This document shows, piece after piece, positions 8,990-15,429 of a DNA stretch of 21,823 nt (within the stretch, counting starts at the first letter, position 1; every line of letters starts with the position of its first letter). A program made the position numbers and the translations under genes. The stretch spans positions 116,180 through 138,002 of the forward strand of contig NW_014577680.1 in NCBI RefSeq assembly GCF_000485595.1, written 5' to 3'. This stretch comes from Priapulus caudatus. Its lineage: Eukaryota > Priapulida > Priapulimorpha > Priapulimorphida > Priapulidae. Below the pieces are notes generated by a model. That model made no database searches and was not told the origin of the DNA. It saw nothing but the letters and a program-made list of their open reading frames with translations.

Positions 8990-11020
8990 CTAGTGGCCAT
9001 CGTCGATGGTTAATGACTGCGTACTCGCGCAACGATCAGGTGCGACGTTCTCTTTATTCCACTCTGCGCGTCGTTCTAGTTGCGTGGCATATGATGGTCC
9101 TTTCTCTTGGTCCGATGCGTCGTCATCTGATTCGTCGCCTGCTGGTCCCTTATGCCGTTTCAGGGCAGGTTCGCCGTCGGTGTCCTCTTCCCAGAAGGTA
9201 TAAAATTGTCTCTCCCATTGTCCCCAGTAATGCAGTTGGTTCATCTGGAGGCTTTCGTGTCGCTTACTCCATCGGCTGATACAGAGCCTTTCTCGCATCT
9301 GTCTTCGGCCAACGAGCTCCACGTCGCCCAAACCATCGCAGGAGGATAGTTCGGATAGGATATGCAGCACATACTGTGGGTCTTCAAATGCTGAGTAGTA
9401 CCAGTCTTGCACTTCGATTGGATCATATGCGTCAATCACCTGATTATCGTTGGCACCGAACAGATGGGCGACGATGCTCAGGGCTCTCGGATCAAATTGA
9501 AGTAAGTTGCCAAACTGCTCTAGCCAGCGTGGGTTGTGGATTTGCTTGGATTGTACCTTGATGATTCGTGCTTCGAATGCAAGTTTGTCCGATAGGGAGA
9601 TGGTCGAATCTTCTCTCATCAGTTCGTTATTGCTGCATAACAGCACAGGTGTTCCTTGTAGTGTTGCATCACCCAGCATCTTCACCTTTATTTTGGTCTT
9701 CTGCCCTTCTAATATTAATTTAAACACTTCCTTCGTTTCGATGTTGATCACAAACTCGTTGCCGTATAACATGCGTTTTCCCAGACACGACATAAACTGA
9801 AATGCCGTAGCATCTCCGGAGTGCAGAACACCCACGTCCTTTGCAATTTCAGTCAACATCGTGGAGAAGATCGTTTTCCCGCTATTGGGTGGTCCCATCA
9901 GCCATAACGTGTTGATCTTGCCATTGCGGCGGTCGAACCAGCGTTCCAAATCCTGCATGAAGCTTTTGACTTTCTTCGCCGAACCTAGCCAGCTCAGCAG
10001 CAACGTCACGAGGAGATCGCAGCTCTTCGTAAGGCCGTGATAATTCTTCTGTTCTGCAGGAGGAATGTGATAATCGGCGACCATTTGCCACAGCGGTTTA
10101 TTCCGATTCCCGACGTTAGTTAGCGCAATAGCGTTCGCTATTATTTTCTCTCGACGCATCGTGTCACTGTACAGGTTCTTCAGGGCAATGTCATAAGGTG
10201 ACAGAGACTCAACGTTCATTTTAGATTTGTAGTGACGGCCTAAATATTCGAGGACTTCCTCTGACGTTGCATAATGCTCGGCTTCGATAATACGTATTAA
10301 ACTTTGCACAAACATATTGGCTGTAGATTCTCCGCGGGCTCTGATCATCTCCTTCGATTTCCTTTCTTCATACTTCCGGGCATTCATTTCTTTCACTTCT
10401 CTATCGGTGATGCTGTTTATCATACCCTCTAGCAGTCCGTCGGCTGGAGTTAGGAAGTCTAGGCGTTTTCCCGGTAGCGCACAATACATCACCATGGCCC
10501 GCGGGTCGAACAGGTGGATCGATTTGAAGGTCTTGCAATGATGTTTCAAGTATGTCCGGAGCGTTTTCCACTTGTTGCAATCTCGTAGTTGCGACTGTAG
10601 ATCTCCGCCAAACATGATATGGTAGTGGATTGCTTCATTTTCTGATGGAACTGCGTCCCAGCCGATTGCTTTGGATTCCGTATGGCCTCTCTCCACATCA
10701 TGCTTCCACATTGCGCATTCATATGGTAGTTGCGATGTAATTACCTTGTTCAGGATGGATTTCAGGGTGTTCTCAGCTTCTGGTGAGTCGTCCTGTAGTG
10801 TCACGATGATAGATTGGAATTCAGGGCAGCTTGGCAATTCTTTTTCTCCATTCTTTTTCTCTCGCTGCGCGGCTAACCAATCTTCTTTGGAAAGCCACGT
10901 CCCTTCGTCTTGCTTTTTCTGCTGCCATAACTTCCTCTGCTCCTCTGTAAAACTCGTCCTTGCGTATTTCCTCTCCGACGAACTCCCAGCAGTACCAGCC
11001 TCCGTCCCAGCCTTCCACAT
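8990..11020 (-). CDS. NS1: Parvovirus-like replication protein NS1 (HUH nickase, SF3 helicase)
   Basis: Uninterrupted 676-codon frame. The N-terminal nuclease domain shows the HUH motif as HYH at residues 132-134 (IHYHIMFGG), with Y179 in VMYCALPGK as a candidate for the nicking tyrosine. The helicase domain shows Walker A GPPNSGKT at 376-383, a Walker B-like MLYGNE at 417-422 where many parvoviruses have EE, a B' loop with basic residues at about 438-457, and sensor 1 PVLLCSNN at 458-465. The C-terminus is acidic, then polar. In parvoviruses NS1 nicks the terminal repeat, unwinds DNA for rolling-hairpin replication and activates promoters in the nucleus. The length is ordinary for NS1. All catalytic motifs are present, so the protein could be active if made. 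The ATG at 11020 is in frame with no upstream in-frame extension, and the NS2-like ORF begins 115 bases earlier. Confidence 0.93.
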   Translation of the reverse strand: MWKAGTEAGTAGSSSERKYARTSFTEEQRKLWQQKKQDEGTWLSKEDWLAAQREKKNGEKELPSCPEFQSIIVTLQDDSPEAENTLKSILNKVITSQLPYECAMWKHDVERGHTESKAIGWDAVPSENEAIHYHIMFGGDLQSQLRDCNKWKTLRTYLKHHCKTFKSIHLFDPRAMVMYCALPGKRLDFLTPADGLLEGMINSITDREVKEMNARKYEERKSKEMIRARGESTANMFVQSLIRIIEAEHYATSEEVLEYLGRHYKSKMNVESLSPYDIALKNLYSDTMRREKIIANAIALTNVGNRNKPLWQMVADYHIPPAEQKNYHGLTKSCDLLVTLLLSWLGSAKKVKSFMQDLERWFDRRNGKINTLWLMGPPNSGKTIFSTMLTEIAKDVGVLHSGDATAFQFMSCLGKRMLYGNEFVINIETKEVFKLILEGQKTKIKVKMLGDATLQGTPVLLCSNNELMREDSTISLSDKLAFEARIIKVQSKQIHNPRWLEQFGNLLQFDPRALSIVAHLFGANDNQVIDAYDPIEVQDWYYSAFEDPQYVLHILSELSSCDGLGDVELVGRRQMRERLCISRWSKRHESLQMNQLHYWGQWERQFYTFWEEDTDGEPALKRHKGPAGDESDDDASDQEKGPSYATQLERRAEWNKENVAPDRCASTQSLTIDDGH

Positions 11021-11135
11021 ATTCCGAGATGTAATTTATAATGCCGTTTACTACGAACCCAGCTTGTTCCTCTGCCGTAGGGTGTATAGCCTCAGGGTGT
11101 ATGGCTTCAGGCGATGTCGCTTCAGGCAATGTCAT
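10821..11135 (-). CDS. NS2-like overlapping ORF
   Basis: A 104-codon frame that starts upstream of NS1 and overlaps its first 200 bases in another frame. It is the first ATG after the putative NS promoter. The N-terminus has repeated PEA units (LPEATSPEAIHPEAIHP), followed by a W- and G-rich core (YVEGWDGGWYCWEF) and a K/R/E-rich helical end. The arrangement, a small ORF starting shortly before NS1 and overlapping it, is like NS2 of shrimp and mosquito hamaparvoviruses. I see no recognisable domain, so NS2 is a positional name. NS1 would then be translated by leaky scanning or from another transcript. The overlap could be fortuitous, but the upstream start and the position behind a TATA box argue for a real gene. 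Confidence 0.6.
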   Translation of the reverse strand: MTLPEATSPEAIHPEAIHPTAEEQAGFVVNGIINYISEYVEGWDGGWYCWEFVGEEIRKDEFYRGAEEVMAAEKARRRDVAFQRRLVSRAAREKEWRKRIAKLP

Positions 11136-11140
11136 TCAGC

Positions 11141-11171
11141 TGCACTCCTCTCGAATGATTGCACTCCTCTC
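11141..11171 (-). repeat. Two direct repeats in the NS leader
   Basis: GAGAGGAGTGCA occurs twice (11160-11171 and 11141-11152 on the minus strand), 19 bases apart, between the TATA box and the NS2-like ATG. They may be binding sites for NS1 or a host factor at the start-site region. The role is inferred from position only. Confidence 0.5.
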
Positions 11172-11181
11172 TTTCGGCGCC

Positions 11182-11189
11182 CTTATATA
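11182..11189 (-). promoter_or_regulatory. TATA box, putative NS promoter
   Basis: TATATAAG on the minus strand, 47 bases upstream of the NS2-like ATG and followed by GC-rich sequence. Spacing suits a transcription start about 25-30 bases downstream, giving a short leader before the NS2-like ORF. Confidence 0.65.
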
Positions 11190-11444
11190 CTCCTCATATC
11201 TAGGCACCGTCATGGTTGGTCACACATGGGTGAACATCGTGACATCCGGGAGTTGTTGTTGTTGTTCGTGATATGCCACATCCTTGTACTTATTACGTGA
11301 CACTAATACTAATCTCGTTCTTTATCTATTATTCTTTATTACCTTGAGTTCTTTACGTGCTCTGAATAAATTATACTCTTTTCTTTCTTTCCTTACTTAT
11401 AATTATTCTTAACAAAAACGGTGAGAGCACTCTATTAATGGTAT
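11190..11444. other. Viral upstream region between hairpin and promoter
   Basis: About 250 bases between the hairpin and the TATA box, AT-rich near the hairpin. No ORF is seen. It is probably untranslated terminal sequence of the insert. Confidence 0.4.
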
Positions 11445-11492
11445 CCCCGAGAGGGGGGGGTGACCCCGTCATGCGGCGAAGCCGCGGTCACC
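11445..11492 (-). repeat. Terminal hairpin of the parvovirus-like insert (partial)
   Basis: An outer stem GGTGACC (11459-11465) pairs with GGTCACC (11486-11492). Inside it GCGGC (11473-11477) pairs with GCCGC (11481-11485) around a GAA loop, leaving a 7-base bulge on one side. Next to it CCCC-GAGA-GGGG forms another small hairpin. This bulged, GC-rich foldback at the NS end, right at the host junction, is what a parvovirus telomere remnant should look like. It is much shorter than a full telomere, so the tip or outer part is missing. Confidence 0.7.
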
Positions 11493-11499
11493 ATGACAA

Positions 11500-12471
11500 G
11501 GTCTTGCAGGCCGGCTTGAACGCGCTCTTGAGGATGCCGCCGTAACTGGGGCAGTCTCGCTCGCTCTTGGTGGCTTCGGCTCGATCCTTGTTCCATCTCG
11601 CCAGGCCCTNCATTTTGATTTCAAGATGGCCGCCACAATACGCAAAAGTCAGCCTGGAAACATACCCAGTGGAACTCCCCAAGTATCATAGAAATGATAT
11701 TTACGCCGTTTCCAGCCTCTACCCGAAAAGTTTAAGCTCATCCTTATTTTAGCTCTTTTGAAAATCTGCCCCCTGACTACCAGTCTGTGTGTACAGCGGA
11801 TATCCGCAGGGTCCTGCAGGCATGCCACGTGTCGCTTCTGCGATTCCCAGAGCGCCGGAATGCGCTCCACATCGAGAAGCGGTGTGCCAAGGTGTCACGT
11901 ACCCTGGTCGCGCCGGAACGCATTCCAGCAACTCCCGTCAGCCGCGGTAGACTCCGCGGCGCCGCGGGTCTGCGCCGCAGTGAAGCGCAAGCTCCTTTTG
12001 TGAGAGTCGCCGGATGAGTCATCTTCCGACGGGTCCTCCACGTGCCGAGCGAGGCAGTTCGGACAGCTTGGCATCTTCAACGCCCTGCACGTCCTCCCCA
12101 ACTCCACTCGAAGATGCACGCCAGAGAGCCGGCTCATGAAGACTCCGTAGAGCGGGTGTGCCTCCGTCGTGCAGCCGCGCCAAAACGGCGCATGAAATGC
12201 CACACATCAAGGCGAACGATGAGGTCTGGCCAGGCAGCGAACATCCCGCCGGTCAGGCTGCCGTCGCAGCAACCACGGTCCACGTAAAGGACTGCTGCAG
12301 GTGTAACCTCTGCAGAGGAGTAGCGTTTGATAATGCCACTCACCATGGGTGCGAGTCCGCAACCTTCCCCAGCGGTCAGAACGCTGTTCAACACCTGGCC
12401 ATACTCGTTGCCGACGTTCGTGACCCACAGCCAGCCGTTCCGGCCGGCGACCTGCCAGTTTCCGCACCACC
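11500..12471 (-). pseudogene. Exon 4 (and possibly further exons), upstream part, copy A
   Basis: Transposase-like core in shifting frames. In order on the minus strand: WVTNVGNEYGQVLNSVLT, EGCGLAPM, VLYVDRGCC (carrying what may be a second catalytic Asp), VRLDVWHFMRRF, then in another frame HPLYGVFMSRLSG and CPNCLARH, then VERIPALWESQKRHV, and finally GLARWNKDRAEA up to the viral junction. Frameshifts are evident near 12440-12470 (between the LAGR and WVTNVG frames) and near 12165-12190 (after the RRFGA residues). Sequence between about 11611 and 11750 does not look coding and adjoins an N at 11610. The order VNVGNE / VDR / RLDxWHFMR is what I remember of DUF6729-associated transposase-like proteins. 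An RNase H-like DDE fold is inferred. Confidence 0.7.
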
Positions 12472-12590
12472 CTGTGAATAGAGATACGCAACAATTACTC
12501 AGTGCTACTATGACGCAAATAACAATAATATGCACAAACAACCTGTGAACGACAAAGGAAAGACTCGAAGATAAATTTTGCATTAATCAC

Positions 12591-12934
12591 CTTCTTAGTA
12601 GAGTCCATTTTCAGGACTCTAAACCGGGTAGACGCAGGTGATCGATGCCTTGACTCCATCGATCCGCCGCATTACGTCGTTGCCGTACACCCTCAGCAGC
12701 CAAGCGGCCTTGGGAACGGGTCGAGGGATCGGAAGATCCTGGATGGCTGGCAGACCGCACAGGAGATGACGTTCCTGGGCATCCTTGAATGCCGTGCAGT
12801 CTGCCATGTAGAGGCAACCTCTTACCATCCAGGCTTCGCAGTGCGCCTCCTCCAACCTCTGCTGCAGCGCGGTGGCGCTGTTCCCAAGCGTGCGTTGACG
12901 CATGAGGGCAATGACGCGGACGTCGCAGGCGAAA
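12591..12934 (-). pseudogene. Exon 3 of transposase-like gene, copy A
   Basis: Starts after TTTCAG, completing a CGT codon with exon 2, and reads FACDVRVIALMRQRTLGNS, then a Q/E-rich helix, then LPIPRPVPKAAWLLRVYGNDV. It ends with LKMDSTKK at a GT donor. The D of MDSTKK is a likely first catalytic Asp of a DDE site (inference). A frameshift separates the YPV and LKMDSTKK frames near 12620, next to an in-frame TAG. The same LKMDSTKK end with its donor exists in copy B at about 4045-4075. Confidence 0.75.
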
Positions 12935-13061
12935 CTGAAAGATTTAGAAACACGCAACGCAGTCAGCGATTATTCATACGAACATGTATAGCGACCATGC
13001 ACAAGTTAAGTGGCGAGCGATCAATGTTTCATATTACAAAATTTAGCAACGAGATATTTAC

Positions 13062-13524
13062 CGGTATGTCAAGAGCACCGGGAACTGGCGTTGGTGACTG
13101 ACGTCAAGCTGCCTCACGATGGCTCCAGACCACGATATCACCTTCCCCTTGCAAGCCTTGCACTCCATGTACTCCGCGGCTAGATGGTAATAGCCGTCTA
13201 CGTCGACAACCTGTCGGAGGCGTGGGTAGATGCCGGCGCCCGTCAACACTTTCCCGTCACAGTGCGGACGAGGACAGGACAGCCGGACATTCCACATCCT
13301 CCGAGGCATCCACACCAATAGACGGCTCGCGAAGTAACGGTCTCGAATGGGTGCTCGGTCGCAGGTCAGGCGCGGCTGTGGCGGGTGGAACCAAAGCTGG
13401 GTCAGCTTGGCGTCATCGAGTTCTGGCTTCCCAGTTCTGACCGAGAAACGGAACAGGGCACGGGATACCCATTTACGATCCGCTTCCGGCAGAGTCTGGT
13501 ACCAGCCCTCAGGAAGAGGATAAT
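13062..13524 (-). pseudogene. Exon 2, DUF6729-type domain, copy A
   Basis: Open for 463 bases between TTGCAG and a CG followed by GTAAATA donor. It contains the whole small domain: LPEGWYQTLPEADRKWVSRA, then LTQLWFHPPQP, then LLVWMPRRMWNV, a C-x4-C pair (LSCPRPHCDG), then a second CxxC (YMECKACKGK) followed by ISWSGAIVRQL and FPVLLTY. The two cysteine pairs suggest a zinc ribbon. WFHPP and WMPRRMW are the features I remember for DUF6729, found in transposase-like proteins of fish and marine invertebrates. The exon itself is intact and phases with exons 1 and 3 fit. It may be a DNA-binding domain. Confidence 0.8.
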
Positions 13525-13637
13525 CTGCAAGCACAATTACAAATGGCACGCATTAAAAACATTTCGATTCGTGTGCAACGATAGATGAACGACACAACAC
13601 ACACTTTATTTTGTCAAGGACTTTTACAATGCATTAC

Positions 13638-13713
13638 CTCTTTCCTCATTTCGGGAGTCCACACGCTCCACTTTCACCGACAAGTGATGCTGCTGCTCCT
13701 GCTGCTGCTGCTG

Positions 13714-13744
<31 letters not shown>

Positions 13745-14172
13745 GGCGGAGGTTGCTCCTGCTGCTGCTGCTGCGGCGGCGGAGGCTGCTGCTGGTGCTG
13801 CTGCTGCTGCGGCGGCGGCAGACTCTGGCGCACTTCCATCGACTCGACGTAAGCGACCAACTCCTCGTCGGTCAGATCAGTCGGACGAGCTGATGCTGAA
13901 GACGAGGATGTGCTCGCGCCGGTCTTGGTGGCAGCATGGAAGTGCTCCAGCTGGCGGGTCGTCAGTCGACGTAACACCAGCATCGGACTCATGGCACTTG
14001 TCGATGTTGCAGATCGTGCAGACGGTGACGACGGTGGCGCTGACGGTGGCAGTGACAATGCTGCGGTCGGCTGCTGGGAAGTGGTGGTGGTGGTAGTCTT
14101 CCTCTTTGCCAGCCGTGCCTTCCGCTTCATCGCCACTGCCTCCCGCCCCTCGGCGAACAATTCAACGTACTC
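13638..14172 (-). pseudogene. Q-rich upstream exon (exon 1 here), copy A
   Basis: Open from an acceptor (TTTTGTAG at 14173-14180) to an AGAG followed by GTAATG donor. Its one-base overhang fits exon 2. It starts EYVELFAEGREAVAMKRKAR, has a T/S/P-rich middle, a helical LTDEELVAYVESMEV and then a long Q/P tract. Because it begins at an acceptor, an earlier exon with the start codon should exist; I do not find it, and a parvovirus-like remnant lies in that direction. Confidence 0.65.
13687..13817. repeat. CTG/CAG and CGG-interrupted triplet repeat
   Basis: CTG-rich tract with GCGGCGG interruptions, coding polyQ with P runs on the minus strand in exon 1 of copy A. Confidence 0.9.
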
Positions 14173-14174
14173 CT

Positions 14175-14362
14175 ACAAAAATTCAATTCAATAATTAAAA
14201 AAAATAATTAAAATATTCAAACATGCTGAGTACTGTTATACGCTGTATACGCGAATTTCTTCAACGCGTCCCTGACCGCGAAAATAACAACAACACGCGA
14301 ATAAATAATAATACAAATAATACCGAATCTCTTACATAAACGGCGAGTCTGTTTTTGTGTAT
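14175..14362. other. AT-rich, no gene (probable intron upstream of exon 1)
   Basis: A- and T-rich sequence with no open frame of note, upstream of the acceptor of the Q-rich exon on the minus strand. Confidence 0.5.
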
Positions 14363-14382
14363 GTCTGTCTGTCTGTCTGTCT
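14363..14382. repeat. GTCT microsatellite
   Basis: About five GTCT units, followed by a TC stretch and a run of nine C. Confidence 0.85.
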
Positions 14383-14390
14383 ATCTTCTC

Positions 14391-14416
14391 CCCCCCCCGT
14401 AAGAGGTCACCCCAAC
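14391..14416. repeat. C-run plus GGTCACCCC, possible viral terminal remnant
   Basis: A C9 run and GGTCACCCC. Read outward on the minus strand this gives GGGGTGACC, the same nine bases that point outward in the terminal hairpin of the insert at 11457-11465. It lies at the end of a VP-like ORF, as a right-hand terminal repeat would. The match is short. Confidence 0.3.
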
Positions 14417-14538
14417 ACCATATATATTATGAATCAGCATGACGCGACGGCCAAAAAATCTACAAAATAAAAAAACTACAAAAATCTAAAATTAAAATTA
14501 CAATTATTTATTATTTTAATAATGTCCGCGCGGTCGCG

Positions 14539-14997
14539 CTATATATACCCTCCTACTAATTCACTGCTCATCCATCGAGTGAGTGTTGTTTGCATTTTGC
14601 TCTTGGAGAAGCCTGATATGGTGAAAATTGTTACCTTGAACGCGAACTTGTTCATGCTCAGAGGGGCGCCCGTCTTCACCTCTAAGCCAGTGCTATCGGC
14701 GACGAAGGCCGAATACCCGAGGTCGTTCGTCAATGTCCAGAGGAACGACCTCCCAAAGTATTGGCCAAACCCTACCCGATAGCAACCGACGAGGTGTTTC
14801 TGGTTGCCGGGATCTGCGCCTTGTCGATGGACGTCGATGAGGGCGTTGGAATAAACAACATCATGGGGGGAGCAGATGGTGGTGGTGGTGGTGGAAGAAG
14901 ACTTCCGCTCCTGGTGCTCCTTCTTCACCTTGTCAGCCTCCCGTGTGCTGTTCCATTCCAATTGGCCGTCATATCGGCGTCTGAATGTTGGCTCCAT
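14539..14997 (-). pseudogene. Possible parvovirus VP-start remnant
   Basis: A 152-codon frame beginning MEPTFRRRYD. Around the ATG the DNA resembles the VP start of the insert: both have ATGG, a CCA and the 11-mer CATTCAGACGC in the same frame, and both have GTTATATA 20-40 bases upstream. The rest of the frame (a K/E/T-rich linker, then GFGQYFGRSFLWTLTNDLGY and a hydrophobic end) shows no clear match to the insert's VP, so this may be a deleted or different VP-like gene. It lies directly upstream of transposase copy A on the same strand. Chance similarity is not excluded. Confidence 0.4.
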
Positions 14998-15030
14998 CTA
15001 TTAGAAGGTACGGTGCCATAAGTTGATTGA

Positions 15031-15263
15031 TATATAACCATTCTGTAATCAACCTATCTCTTGTGTCCTATACAGTCTATTAGTATTATCCAAGGTCGTC
15101 CGTCTACAAGAAAGCACACATATACACGGGGGGGGAGTGGGGGCCGTGGGGGGTGAAGGGGGGTGGTATATGTAACCATTTCGTAATCGACCTATCTTTT
15201 GTGTCCTATACAGTCTATTATCCAAGGTTGTCCGTCTACATGAAAGCACACATGTACACGGGG
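15031..15263. repeat. Tandem duplication, about 100 bp units
   Basis: Unit 1 (15031-15131) and unit 2 (15167-15263) share TGTGTCCTATACAGTCTATT, CCGTCTACA and AAAGCACACAT and each ends in a G-run. A G-rich spacer separates them. A more degenerate third unit may lie at 15340-15420 (ACACAGTCGATGAAC, AAACACACGTATATA, G-run). The unit directly abuts the VP-like remnant, so it might be part of that element's regulatory region. Confidence 0.75.
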
Positions 15264-15429
15264 TGGGCAGAGAACAGGCATTGCCCAGTATTCTTATAGA
15301 CGTATACATAAACATTCTTGCTCTATGAACAGCCTATACTCAATGTTCTGCAGTACACAGTCGATGAACACCGAAAAGTCATCACAGCAAAACACACGTA
15401 TATATACTGATACAGGGGGGTGGGGGTAC

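Larger units (their letters stand above)
6970..11499 (-). mobile_element. Integrated parvovirus-like genome, nearly complete
   Basis: An insert of about 4.53 kb holding, in order on the minus strand, a terminal hairpin, a promoter, an NS2-like ORF, NS1 and VP. Host sequence resumes 7-11 bases after the VP stop codon, so the 3' untranslated region and the second terminal repeat are absent. Copy B of the transposase gene gives the empty site: a TGCAAGACC block followed directly by TC(A/G)TTCCTG. The exact junction bases are uncertain by several nucleotides because the two copies have diverged, and no clear target-site duplication is seen. Size, gene order with both genes on one strand, the small NS2 overlapping the NS1 start and the lack of a visible PLA2 motif suggest a Hamaparvovirinae-like or densovirus-like virus. 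The subfamily is inference. Confidence 0.85.

Noticed and set aside
10671-11300. 209-codon plus-strand frame opposite the NS1 start
   Set aside because: Antisense to both NS1 and the NS2-like ORF, with no promoter or domain on the plus strand.
6970-11499. Reading the viral genes as a native part of the transposon
   Set aside because: Copy B has the same exon uninterrupted and splice phases match across the insert, so a later insertion is the simpler reading. Cargo mobilisation remains only a hypothesis.
14539-14997. PLA2-like HDVVY in the VP-like remnant
   Set aside because: The calcium-binding loop that should precede the HDxxY motif is absent and the order of motifs is wrong, so a phospholipase domain is not supported.
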